From assembly GCF_009026825.1 (NCBI RefSeq), contig NZ_CP045032.1, forward strand, positions 2,046,001-2,110,000: a DNA stretch of 64,000 nucleotides, written 5' to 3'. The DNA is from Corynebacterium urogenitale (lineage in GTDB: Bacteria > Actinomycetota > Actinomycetes > Mycobacteriales > Mycobacteriaceae). The notes beneath the pieces were generated by a model. It made no database searches, was not told the DNA's origin, and was given only the letters and a program-made list of their open reading frames with translations. Below, piece by piece: positions 7,621-16,095 of the stretch. The first letter of the stretch is position 1. Every line of letters begins with the position of its first letter. The position numbers and the translations under genes were made by a program.

Positions 7621-8712
7621 CTAGAGCAGGCTAATACGCGGCGACATACCCGTGCGGAAGTGGTCGATCAGCAGAAATACGTTGTCCCACTTCTTGTAGA
7701 TCTCGGCCCGATGCAGTAGCTCCTCGCGCTCACCCTGAAGCGGCGCACCCGCACGCTGCGCCGCTTCCAGCACCATGCCTGCCAGCTCAGGGGAGATGTC
7801 GCTGAAGTGGGCGTAGTCCAAAGCCGGGTCGCCAACGGTCATATCGGAGAAGTCGATCACTCCGATGCCTCCCTGCGGATCCCACAGCATGTGCGTGCTG
7901 TACAGGTCACTGTGTGTCAGGCACCGCTGCTGGTGGGGGCGACGGATCAGCGCATCAACCTCCGCGAAGATCTCGCGCACCACCTCCATCTCCTCACCGG
8001 AGATATTGGGCTCCAGGAACACCGGCGCGCGCCGCTTCATGAGGGCAAACTTGCCCGGAAGCGACCGTGGGGTGCTGTTGAGCTCACTCGTGGCGGCACC
8101 GTCTTTCCACCAGGACTCCACTTTCCGCACCGGCGGCAGGTCCGGATCCAGCCTGCGCATGCCGGCGAGCATACCACCCAACTGGGAGGCAGCCCACTGC
8201 CGGTCCTCATCCCCCAGCGTTTCCCACACCTCGGCGGTCAGTGGCCCGCCCCGCACCTCAGTCTGCATTGTCAGCATCAGCGGCTGGTCGGTGGCGAACG
8301 TTCCTCGCACATAGGACTGCCGCACCGTGCCAGGCACCCGCACCGTATCTGCAATGCGATTGTCGGTGGCTGCGTCCTCCGTGGCGTCGAATCCCTCGTA
8401 CTCTGCGCGCGCAGCGGCGAGACGCAGCTTCGTCAGCTGGGCCACCACAGCGGATTCCAAAGGCGCTTGCACACGATAAGCCTCCGTGTAGGGTACCCGC
8501 ACCACGACGGTCTCCGGGATCATGTCCGCCAGCTCACCCTCGCTGGAGGACACCCCGTGGAGTTTCGCCACGGCGTGATCCATCCCCTGCTCGGGAATAC
8601 TCACGGAATCCCAGGTCAAATCACGCCATGTGCGCGCAACGAGATCTTCCACGGTCTCCGGCTCAACGACCAAACCGTGGGAACCAACAGGGTGGGAATC
8701 GTGCCTACTCAT
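7621..8712 (-). CDS. Aminoglycoside/macrolide phosphotransferase-family kinase
   Basis: A protein kinase-like fold phosphotransferase of 363 residues. The catalytic loop reads THSDLYSTHMLWD, with HSD in place of the common HGD and His where Asn is usual, and the metal-binding segment is GVIDFSDMTVGDPALDYA. The family phosphorylates small molecules. Some members inactivate macrolides or aminoglycosides, but most chromosomal copies have unknown substrates. It lies 11 bases after rmlA on the same strand and is probably in the rmlC-rmlA operon. Resistance cannot be inferred from sequence alone. Confidence 0.8.
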   Translation of the reverse strand: MSRHDSHPVGSHGLVVEPETVEDLVARTWRDLTWDSVSIPEQGMDHAVAKLHGVSSSEGELADMIPETVVVRVPYTEAYRVQAPLESAVVAQLTKLRLAAARAEYEGFDATEDAATDNRIADTVRVPGTVRQSYVRGTFATDQPLMLTMQTEVRGGPLTAEVWETLGDEDRQWAASQLGGMLAGMRRLDPDLPPVRKVESWWKDGAATSELNSTPRSLPGKFALMKRRAPVFLEPNISGEEMEVVREIFAEVDALIRRPHQQRCLTHSDLYSTHMLWDPQGGIGVIDFSDMTVGDPALDYAHFSDISPELAGMVLEAAQRAGAPLQGEREELLHRAEIYKKWDNVFLLIDHFRTGMSPRISLL

Positions 8713-8723
8713 TACCTGTGAGT

Positions 8724-9593
8724 CTACTTGCCCCGCTCCAGCAGCCCGTGCAGGTACTGCCCATAGGTGCTCTTGGACAGGCGCGTGGCGGCCGCGCGCA
8801 GCTGTTCGTCATCGATGTACCCCAAGCGCCAAGCAACTTCCTCCGGGCAGCTGATCTTCAGGCCTTGCCGCTTCTCAATGGCCTGCACAAAGTCACCCGC
8901 CGCGGCGAGATCATCGACCGTCCCCGTATCCAACCACGCCGTCCCACGCGGCAGAACCTCCACGTGGAGGCGCCCCCGCTCCAGATAAGTGCGGTTAATG
9001 TCTGTAATTTCCAATTCGCCGCGTTCGCTCGGCTGCAGCCCTCGAGCGATCTCCACCACGTCATTGTCGTAGAAGTACAACCCCGGCACAGCGTAGTGCG
9101 ACTTGGGGTTCGCCGGCTTTTCTTCAATACTCAGTGCGGTGCCATCGCTATCGAATTCCACGACGCCATAAGCCCGCGGCTCCGCAACCCAGTAGGCGAA
9201 GATAGTGCCACCCTGGGGCTCGTCAAATCGGCGCAGCTGTGTACCCAGGCCCGCGCCGTAGAAGATATTGTCCCCGAGCACTAGCGCCACCGAGTCATCC
9301 CCAATGAACTCAGCCCCAACGATGAAGGCCTCCGCGAGCCCGTTGGGAGCCGCCTGTGTCGCGTAGCTGATCTCCACGCCAAACTGCGAGCCGTCGCCCA
9401 GGAGCCGTTGGAACTGTTCGGAATCTTTCTCCGTGGTGATGACGAGGATCTCCCGAATGCCGGCAAGCATGAGCGTCGTCAGCGGGTAGTAGATCATCGG
9501 CTTGTCGTACACGGGAACGAGCTGCTTGGAGACCGTTTCCGTGATCGGCCACAGGCGAGAACCCGTGCCGCCGGCCAGAATGATGCCCTTCAT
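8724..9593 (-). CDS. rmlA: Glucose-1-phosphate thymidylyltransferase RmlA
   Basis: RmlA makes dTDP-glucose from dTTP and glucose-1-phosphate, the first step to dTDP-L-rhamnose. In corynebacteria that sugar links arabinogalactan to peptidoglycan. [18 protein letters not shown] is the nucleotide-binding signature. [16 protein letters not shown] and LGDNIFYG are typical, and [20 protein letters not shown] is the sugar-binding region. The 289 residues equal the family length. agagg precedes the ATG. It is 42 bases downstream of rmlC. No rmlD is in this window. Confidence 0.95.
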   Translation of the reverse strand: MKGIILAGGTGSRLWPITETVSKQLVPVYDKPMIYYPLTTLMLAGIREILVITTEKDSEQFQRLLGDGSQFGVEISYATQAAPNGLAEAFIVGAEFIGDDSVALVLGDNIFYGAGLGTQLRRFDEPQGGTIFAYWVAEPRAYGVVEFDSDGTALSIEEKPANPKSHYAVPGLYFYDNDVVEIARGLQPSERGELEITDINRTYLERGRLHVEVLPRGTAWLDTGTVDDLAAAGDFVQAIEKRQGLKISCPEEVAWRLGYIDDEQLRAAATRLSKSTYGQYLHGLLERGK

Positions 9594-9635
9594 ATCTGCC
9601 TCTTTGTCTTCTCGACTGTTCCCCGCACGTGACGG

Positions 9636-10346
9636 TTAGACTTCAGGTTCTTCCCAGGCCTCGGCGTCCGCCATGGCATCTTCCCAGCCCATGCGCAGCT
9701 CCTTCTCCCAGCCGCGCGCGTCGTTCCACGTGCTGAGGCGAGGATCAATGTCCTTAAGGCTCGGCGCCTGCGCATCCTTGTCGGAGAGCACCGCTTGTTC
9801 CTTGGTAATGCCCCAATCAATGTCCAGCGTGGCGTCGAAGGGATCGACCCCGTATTCCTTCTCCGGGTTGTAGGCCTCCGTCACCAGGTAGCTCAGCGTC
9901 GCGGTCTCGGACGTGGCAACAAATCCATGACCGACGCCAATAGGCACGTACACCCCACGGTTCGTTTCATCGTCCAGCTCCACCACAACGTGCTTGCCAA
10001 ATGTTGGGGAACCCTTGCGCAGATCCACGAGCACATCGCGCACGGACCCTGCGACGCAGGTGACGAACTTGGCCTGTCCCGGTGGAACATCGGCCAAGTG
10101 AATGCCGCGCACCACGTTCTTCTGTGATCGGGAGAGGTTGGCTTGCGCAGGCACGAACGGGAAACCCAGATGTTCTGTGAACTGTTCTGCCCTGAACCAT
10201 TCGTGGAAGGTGCCACGTTCATCACCGAATACGCGCGGGGTGTACACCCACGCCCCTTGGATGGGGAGGTTGACGATGCTGCCGGGCTCCGCAGTGGTCA
10301 GGGAGTCGGAGATGTCGATGCTGGTGGCGCCCTTGGATTCAGTCAT
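9636..10346 (-). CDS. rmlC: dTDP-4-dehydrorhamnose 3,5-epimerase RmlC
   Basis: RmlC epimerises dTDP-4-keto-6-deoxyglucose at C3 and C5. The cupin signature RGIHLADVPPGQAKFVTC contains the catalytic His, and VDLRKGSPTFG and PIGVGHGFVA follow. At 236 residues it has an acidic C-terminal extension (WEDAMADAEAWEEPEV) beyond the usual 200 or so. I chose ATG 10346, preceded by gaaggg, over a GTG nine bases upstream. In some corynebacteria rmlC is fused to rmlD, whereas here it stands alone. It shares an operon with rmlA. Confidence 0.93.
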   Translation of the reverse strand: MTESKGATSIDISDSLTTAEPGSIVNLPIQGAWVYTPRVFGDERGTFHEWFRAEQFTEHLGFPFVPAQANLSRSQKNVVRGIHLADVPPGQAKFVTCVAGSVRDVLVDLRKGSPTFGKHVVVELDDETNRGVYVPIGVGHGFVATSETATLSYLVTEAYNPEKEYGVDPFDATLDIDWGITKEQAVLSDKDAQAPSLKDIDPRLSTWNDARGWEKELRMGWEDAMADAEAWEEPEV

Positions 10347-10371
10347 GCCCTTCACTCTACAGCCGGGACGG

Positions 10372-11127
10372 CTAGTAGTAGCAGGCCAATGGGCCGTCCG
10401 GCCCGTCGATGACCTTGATCGGGGTGTTGAAAATACCGGTGAGGACCTCGTCCTTCATGATCTCCTGCGCCGGCCCGAACTCCACGATTTTGCCGTCCTT
10501 CACGGCACAGATGTAGTCCGCGTATTTGGAGGCGAAGTTGATATCGTGCAGCACCACCAGGATGGTGCGACCGAACTCGCTGGCAGCTCGCTTGAGGTGC
10601 TTCATCATCTGCACGGAGTGGGCAATGTCCAGGTTGTTCAGTGGCTCATCGAGCATGACGTAGTCCGTCTCCTGGCACAGCACCATCGCCACGTACGCGC
10701 GCTGGCGTTGCCCGCCGGAGAGCTGGTCCAGGTAGCGGTCCTCCAGCATCGTCAGGCCGAGGAAGTCGATGTACTGGGAGATGATCTCCTCATCCTTCTT
10801 CGTCAGTCGTCCCTTGGAGTAAGGGAAGCGGCCGAAGCCCACGAGCTGGCGCACGGTGAGCTTGGTGATGAAGTGGTTTTCCTGGCGCAGGATCGACAGG
10901 ATCTTCGCCAAATCCTTGGACTTGGTGGAGGCCACATCCATGCCGGCGACCTCAATGGTGCCCTCGTCGATATCCAGAAGGCGGCCGATCATCGTCAGCA
11001 GGGTGGATTTTCCGGCGCCGTTGGGTCCGACGAAAGCAGTGATACCACCGGCGGGAATCTCCAAGTTCGCAGGGCCGATGGCGACCTCGCTGGAGTATTG
11101 CTTCTGAACGTTATCTAGTGTGATCAC
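10372..11127 (-). CDS. Iron-siderophore ABC transporter, ATP-binding protein
   Basis: The ATPase subunit of a FecCDE/FepC-type importer, 251 residues. The Walker A is FVGPNGAGKST, the signature motif is LSGGQRQRAYVAMVL, the Walker B is YVMLDEPLNNLD, and the H-loop is VVLHDINFA. Its GTG start overlaps the stop of the upstream permease (GTGA), so the two are translationally coupled. Together with two permeases and a lipoprotein it makes a complete siderophore uptake system controlled by DtxR-like boxes. The exact siderophore cannot be read from the sequence. Confidence 0.93.
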   Translation of the reverse strand: MITLDNVQKQYSSEVAIGPANLEIPAGGITAFVGPNGAGKSTLLTMIGRLLDIDEGTIEVAGMDVASTKSKDLAKILSILRQENHFITKLTVRQLVGFGRFPYSKGRLTKKDEEIISQYIDFLGLTMLEDRYLDQLSGGQRQRAYVAMVLCQETDYVMLDEPLNNLDIAHSVQMMKHLKRAASEFGRTILVVLHDINFASKYADYICAVKDGKIVEFGPAQEIMKDEVLTGIFNTPIKVIDGPDGPLACYY

Positions 11128-12227
11128 AGCCGACCCTTTCGGAGGAGGACGAAGAGGAACACCGCGCCGCCGACGAGCTCGATGATGATGGAGACCACGC
11201 CTTGGGCGTAGAAAATGTGGTTCATGATGAAGTACGCGCCGGTGAGCACGAGGAAACCGGTGAAGAACGCCATCGGGAAGATGAAGCGGTGATCATAGGT
11301 ATCCGCGAATTGGTAGGCCAGCGTGGCGACGAGGAAGCCGAGGAAGGACATCGGCCCCACCAGGGATGTGGAGATGGCGATGAGGATGGTCACCAGCACC
11401 AGCACGTAGATGGAAAAGACCTTGTGGTTGAGTCCCAGGTTCGTGGTTGTATCCCGACCCAGCGCCAGCACGTTGAGCTTGCGAGCGGCGAAGATGAGCA
11501 GACCACCAGCAATGAGCATGAGTGGGATCGCGATCGGGTAGTACTCCGGATCGGCATTAGTGACGGAGCCGAAGAGGCGGGCGGTGAGGACATCGAACTC
11601 ACTCGGCGTGAGCAGGCGCTGCATGAAAGTAGACACCGAACCCAAGCCTCCGCCAATCACCACACCGATGAGCAGCATGGCGTGCATATTGGAGTTCTTG
11701 CCGGTGAGCAGCCAGGAGTACAGCAGTAGGGATAGGGCAACCATCACGACGATCTGGAAGATGAAGGTATCCAGTGTGCGCGCGGCCGTCAGGCCCGCAA
11801 TGCCACCGACGAAAATCGTCGTGGTGTGAATCGCCACATAAAGTGACTCAAAACCCATGATCGACGGGGTGATGATGCGGTTATTTGTCACCGTCTGGAA
11901 AGCCACGGTGGCGATCGCCTGGCAGAAAGCCACGATCAGCATGGCGATCACGGCATTCATACGACGCTCAGCAATGAGCCAGAACTGCAGTGTGCCCAAA
12001 GGCATTGGATTCTTGTAAGCGAGCAGACCAAAGGCGAAAAGCGCACTGGCCACGGCGACCGTTGCGAGGATGATCCAGTACTTCCTGGCAGCACGGGAAT
12101 CCTGGAAAGCGCCGGAGGTCCTTCGACGTCGAACGGACACATTCGGGGCTCCGGCACTGGTGGCGTCGGATGAGGAAAGAAGGTCCTCACGCGCCTCGGG
12201 GAGGTGAGCTTGTACGGTTTTAGCCAC
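11124..12227 (-). CDS. Iron-siderophore ABC transporter permease (FecCD family)
   Basis: A 367-residue permease with about nine or ten membrane helices and a roughly 50-residue hydrophilic N-terminus. FecCD-type features include LGLNHKVFSIYVLVLVTILIAISTSLVGPMSFLGFLVATLAYQFA-type spacing, where the segment starting VGPMSFLGF is the BtuC-family coupling region. It overlaps both the preceding permease (8 bases) and the ATPase gene (4 bases). A copy of the GGTGGCGTCG motif lies near its 5' end at 12159. Confidence 0.9.
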   Translation of the reverse strand: MAKTVQAHLPEAREDLLSSSDATSAGAPNVSVRRRRTSGAFQDSRAARKYWIILATVAVASALFAFGLLAYKNPMPLGTLQFWLIAERRMNAVIAMLIVAFCQAIATVAFQTVTNNRIITPSIMGFESLYVAIHTTTIFVGGIAGLTAARTLDTFIFQIVVMVALSLLLYSWLLTGKNSNMHAMLLIGVVIGGGLGSVSTFMQRLLTPSEFDVLTARLFGSVTNADPEYYPIAIPLMLIAGGLLIFAARKLNVLALGRDTTTNLGLNHKVFSIYVLVLVTILIAISTSLVGPMSFLGFLVATLAYQFADTYDHRFIFPMAFFTGFLVLTGAYFIMNHIFYAQGVVSIIIELVGGAVFLFVLLRKGRL

Positions 12228-13248
12228 GGTTACGCTGCCTCACAATCAGGGTGATGAAGACGACCGCGCCAACCACGCCCAGAATGACAGACACGGGAAT
12301 CTCGAAGGGGGCGATGATGATGCGGCTTATGATGTCGCACACCGCCACGATGGCCACACCGGTCAAACACACCCACGGCAAGTTCGAACGCAGATCATCG
12401 CCGCGGATCATCGACACGATGTTGGGAACGATCAGGCCGAGGAAAGGCAGATTGCCGACAACCACCGTGACCACACCCGTGGCGATCGCGATGAGGCCCG
12501 TGCCCACGATGACCATACGCTGGTAGTTGAGTCCTACGGAGGTCGCGATGTCCTCGCCCAGGCCAGCGACGGTCAACCGATCGGCGTAGAAAAAGACCGC
12601 GATGACTACGAGCAGAACAATCCACAGCACCTCGTATTGCCCCTTGTAGACGGAGGTGAAGCTACCCGCGAACCAGATGCCCAGAGACTGGAGCATATCC
12701 GTCTGCAGGGCAAAGAAGGTGGAGACTGAGCTCACCACGGCACCCAACATGATGCCGATGATGGGAACCACCAGAGAGGAACGCAGCGAGACGCGGCGAA
12801 GGAAGAGGAAAAATACCATCGTGCCCACGAAGGAGGCAATGACCGCGCCGACCATGCGCCCCATGACCGAAGCCATCGGGAAGAGGGCCATGACGATGAG
12901 CAGACCGAGCCCAGCCCACTCGGTCGTACCGGTGGTAGTGGGAGACACGAAACGGTTCTGGGTGAGCATCTGCATCACCAGGCCGGACATGGCCATCGCG
13001 GCACCGGCGAGGACGAGGGCGATGGTGCGAGGGATGCGGGTGATACCGAACATCTCCGCGCCGAAATCGCCATTGAAGATGTCGTACTCACCGATCAGTA
13101 GCGACGCCGCCAAGAGCGCCACAACGACAATAATGCCGATGATGAGCTTCCAGTCGAAGAGCTTGGCGCGGGTGCGAGCGATCCGCGGCGCCTCGGGGGC
13201 AGCGTGGCGTTCCGCGGACGGTGCCACGTCGGTCGGGTCAGTGGGCAC
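12220..13248 (-). CDS. Iron-siderophore ABC transporter permease (FecCD family)
   Basis: The first gene of the permease-permease-ATPase operon, 342 residues, with about nine or ten helices. GLVMQMLTQNRFVSPTTTG is the FecCD N-terminal signature, and VGNLPFLGLIVPNIV is the coupling region. I chose GTG 13248 because GGAGG lies five bases before it. A TTG at 13260 is the alternative. A DtxR-like box lies about 35 bases upstream. Confidence 0.9.
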   Translation of the reverse strand: MPTDPTDVAPSAERHAAPEAPRIARTRAKLFDWKLIIGIIVVVALLAASLLIGEYDIFNGDFGAEMFGITRIPRTIALVLAGAAMAMSGLVMQMLTQNRFVSPTTTGTTEWAGLGLLIVMALFPMASVMGRMVGAVIASFVGTMVFFLFLRRVSLRSSLVVPIIGIMLGAVVSSVSTFFALQTDMLQSLGIWFAGSFTSVYKGQYEVLWIVLLVVIAVFFYADRLTVAGLGEDIATSVGLNYQRMVIVGTGLIAIATGVVTVVVGNLPFLGLIVPNIVSMIRGDDLRSNLPWVCLTGVAIVAVCDIISRIIIAPFEIPVSVILGVVGAVVFITLIVRQRNRG

Positions 13249-13281
13249 GGGGGCCTCCAACCTTTCTTTGGGTCACATAAC

Positions 13282-13300
13282 TTGAAGTAGCCTAACCTAA
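13282..13300 (-). promoter_or_regulatory. DtxR iron box upstream of the permease operon
   Basis: On the minus strand TTAGGTTAGGCTACTTCAA matches 15 of 19 positions of the consensus TTAGGTTAGGCTAACCTAA, including the first 13 without a break. The overlapping plus-strand dyad agcctaacctaaattaggct strengthens the call. It implies repression when iron is sufficient. Confidence 0.75.
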
Positions 13301-13514
13301 ATTAGGCTGGCTTTACTAGCCGGAAATTGGCACCCATTGTCACTAAGTTTTTCGCCCCTGCCAGGAAAAATGTCGGCTTGACAAGTGGGCGCGCGATCGG
13401 CAAAAAACCAGGAGCCATGACGACTCCCGGAATTGTGACATTTTCGCAGTTCAGATGTTGCGAAATAGCGCTAGCGCGGAATATCGGACCACGCAGGGCG
13501 CGAGCTGAGCGACG

Positions 13515-14507
13515 TTACTTGGCTGCCTCGAGGGCATCCGCGAGAGCGTTGAGCACCTCGGTGTAGGTGATAATACTCTCATTCGTGTAGGTGTCCGCAG
13601 GGGCCAGGACAACGTGCTCATCCTTGATCGCAGCAACACGAGACAGTGCATCGTTGTTCTTGATCACATCGAGAGCTGGAGTGTAGCCCTCTTCCTCAGC
13701 AGCCTTCGTGCCACCGTCACGGTCGAGCACCAGCAGCCAGTCTGGGTTGGAATCCGCGATCGCCTCGACGGAGATGTCATCACCCTCGTGATCGTTGGTG
13801 GAATCCTTCACCTCAAGAGCCGGCTTCAGACCCACCCAGTCGAAGATTGGGCCGTAGAAGCGACCAACAGATGGAGCAACATAGCCGATTTCACCGCCGG
13901 AAACGTTGACTGCCATGACGCTGGACTGGCCATCGTAGGCATCCTTAGCACGCTTCAGAGCAGCATCGAAGTCCTCAACGAGCTTCTTAGCTTCCTCCTG
14001 CTTGCCGAAGACCTCACCCAGGGTGGTGACCTGGCGCTTGAGCTCAGCGTCGAATGGCTCACCGTCGCGAGGCTCGAGATTCACGAGCGGAGTATCCGGG
14101 TTCAGCTTCTTAATTTCCTCATGCTGGGAGCTGAAGCGCTGACCGTTGATGATCAGATCCGGCTGGGCAGCAACGAGGGCCTCGAGGTTCGGCTCACGGT
14201 GGGAGCCCATGTCGGCAATATCATCGTTGTTCTTGTATCCATCAACAGTCTTTGGCACGAGACCCTTTGGAGCGGCGACCAGCTCAATGCTCCACTGGTT
14301 GAGGATCTCGAAGGTGCGGTTGTCGGTGGATGCCACAGCCTTTGGCTCGGTTGGCACCTCCTGAGTACCGAAGTTGTCCTCGATGGAGATAGTCTCGGCA
14401 GCGGCGGTATTCTCAGAGGAAGAACCCTCATCGGTGGAAGCGCAGCCAGTAAGGATCAGGCCGGAGGCCATGATGGCAGCGAGCAGCTTGGAGCGGGTGG
14501 AAGCCAT
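13515..14507 (-). CDS. Iron-siderophore ABC transporter substrate-binding lipoprotein
   Basis: A 330-residue extracellular lipoprotein. The signal peptide ends in a lipobox LILTGC (Cys22). The rest is a FatB/CeuA-like periplasmic-binding fold with ADMGSHREPNLEALVAAQPDLII, typical of helical-backbone siderophore binding proteins. It is upstream of, and on the same strand as, the permease operon but separated by about 265 bases that contain an iron box, so it is a separate transcription unit. A weaker iron box lies upstream at 14631. That 265-base gap holds no gene. Confidence 0.92.
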   Translation of the reverse strand: MASTRSKLLAAIMASGLILTGCASTDEGSSSENTAAAETISIEDNFGTQEVPTEPKAVASTDNRTFEILNQWSIELVAAPKGLVPKTVDGYKNNDDIADMGSHREPNLEALVAAQPDLIINGQRFSSQHEEIKKLNPDTPLVNLEPRDGEPFDAELKRQVTTLGEVFGKQEEAKKLVEDFDAALKRAKDAYDGQSSVMAVNVSGGEIGYVAPSVGRFYGPIFDWVGLKPALEVKDSTNDHEGDDISVEAIADSNPDWLLVLDRDGGTKAAEEEGYTPALDVIKNNDALSRVAAIKDEHVVLAPADTYTNESIITYTEVLNALADALEAAK

Positions 14508-14630
14508 GTCTCGTTACAGTCCCTTGGTTTGGTCCGCACCCTCCCCAGCTCGATGAGAGGTAAGCCGGCACAGTGCGGAAATACTCGAAAAAATTCTGCC
14601 CACATCAGGCAAATTCAGGGTGAACATTAC

Positions 14631-14649
14631 AAAGGCTAAGCTAACTTAG
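14631..14649 (-). promoter_or_regulatory. Weak DtxR-like iron box upstream of the binding protein
   Basis: The 19-mer here matches the iron-box consensus at 12 of 19 positions, including the central tagct dyad. It is about 125 bases before the lipoprotein start and 115 before the symporter gene on the other strand. It could serve either. Confidence 0.45.
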
Positions 14650-14749
14650 TCAATCCTCACTAAGCCTTTACCCCTATTTTCGCTACATGTGTGTTTTGAA
14701 AATAATTTGCATTTTTCAGATTTTCTCACCAAAATCCCAGGACACCTGC

Positions 14750-14755
14750 TAGATT
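14750..14755 (+). promoter_or_regulatory. -10 element of the MHS symporter gene
   Basis: TAGATT lies eight bases before ATG 14764. No ribosome binding site is present, so a leaderless transcript is likely. Confidence 0.4.
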
Positions 14756-14763
14756 TTCCAAGC

Positions 14764-16095
14764 ATGTCGACTCCCAGCGCACAAGCGCACCTCACTCACA
14801 GCCCTACCCCCGGCAGACGCACAGCGGAAGAACGTCGCGTTCTCGGAGCCACCCTCGTTGGCACCACTATCGAGTGGTACGACTTCTTCATCTACGCGCA
14901 GGCCGCCGGGCTCGTTTTCGCCTCCCAGTTCTTCGCCCCCGTTGGCGATGACAATGCCACACTGGCACAGATCATCTCCTGGGCATCCCTGGGCATCAGC
15001 TTCCTCTTCCGCCCCCTTGGCGCTGCCGTCGCCGGCCACTTGGGCGATAAGTATGGTCGCAAGATCGTACTCGCGGGCACCCTCATCCTCATGGGCTTGG
15101 CTACCTGCCTCATCGGCCTGCTTCCCACCTATGAGTCCTGGGGTCTCGCCGCCCCCATCGCACTGGTGCTCTTGCGCATCATCCAGGGCTTTTCCGCCGG
15201 CGGCGAATGGGGTGGCGCCGCTCTTCTCGCCGTAGAGCACGCCCCGCAGGATAAGCGCGGGCTCTACGGTTCCTACCCGCAAATCGGCGTGCCATTCGGC
15301 CTGGGCGCTGCAACGGTCGTCGTTCTCATTCTCACCGCTATCGTGGGACAGGAAGCCTACCTGGAGTGGGCTTGGCGCATCCCATTCCTCGTTTCTGTGG
15401 TTCTGGTGGTCGTGGGCGTCATCGTTCGTGCTCGCGTTTCCGAGTCTCCGGTGTTCGAGGAAATCCGGGAGCGCGCCCACGAGTCCTCCGCTCCCTTGGG
15501 CGAACTCATGCGCAATCACGCTGGCCTGGTTTTCAAGGCCGCGTTCATCTTCGCCGCCAATAATGCCTGCGGCTACATGATCATTTCCTTCATGGGCTCC
15601 TACGCCACCAAGCAACTGGGCTTGCCTCAAACCCAGGTGTTCCTCGCGGTCATCGTCGCAGCGATCTTCTGGGCTTCCCTGACGCTATGGTCCGGTGTAG
15701 TGTCCGACCGTATCGGCCGCACCCAGGCCTTCTCCATCGGCTACATTCTGCTGTTCATCCTGGCCATCCCCGTGTGGCTCATCATCGACTTGGGCAATAT
15801 CTGGCTCTTCGCCCTGGCAATGCTGACATTCATTCCGGGTCTGGCCCTCAGCTACGGCCCTCAGTCCGCCATGTACGCGGAGATGTTCCCGCGGTCCGTT
15901 CGTTTCTCTGGCGTATCCGTAGGCTATGCCCTGGGCACGATCATCGGCGGCGCCTTCGCACCGATGGTTGCGGAGATCTTGCTGGATACTTTCAACGTCT
16001 CCTGGTCCGTCGGCGTCTACCTCATGGTCCTCTGCGTCATCTCCCTCATCGCCCTCGCGATGACGCCAAAGGACCTACACAAGCGCGAGCTGTAG
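14764..16095 (+). CDS. MHS-family metabolite:proton symporter
   Basis: A 443-residue, 12-helix major facilitator protein of the metabolite:H+ symporter group (ProP/ShiA/KgtP-like). TTIEWYDFFIYAQAAGLVF is the family start signature, LGDKYGRKIVL is the loop 2-3 motif, and IIQGFSAGGEWGGAALLAVEHAP is the helix-4 signature. The substrate is probably an organic acid or a zwitterion such as betaine, shikimate or citrate, which cannot be decided here. It is divergent from the siderophore lipoprotein gene, and a weak iron box lies between them. Ferric citrate or another iron-linked organic acid is therefore possible, but this is inference. Confidence 0.88.
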   Translation: MSTPSAQAHLTHSPTPGRRTAEERRVLGATLVGTTIEWYDFFIYAQAAGLVFASQFFAPVGDDNATLAQIISWASLGISFLFRPLGAAVAGHLGDKYGRKIVLAGTLILMGLATCLIGLLPTYESWGLAAPIALVLLRIIQGFSAGGEWGGAALLAVEHAPQDKRGLYGSYPQIGVPFGLGAATVVVLILTAIVGQEAYLEWAWRIPFLVSVVLVVVGVIVRARVSESPVFEEIRERAHESSAPLGELMRNHAGLVFKAAFIFAANNACGYMIISFMGSYATKQLGLPQTQVFLAVIVAAIFWASLTLWSGVVSDRIGRTQAFSIGYILLFILAIPVWLIIDLGNIWLFALAMLTFIPGLALSYGPQSAMYAEMFPRSVRFSGVSVGYALGTIIGGAFAPMVAEILLDTFNVSWSVGVYLMVLCVISLIALAMTPKDLHKREL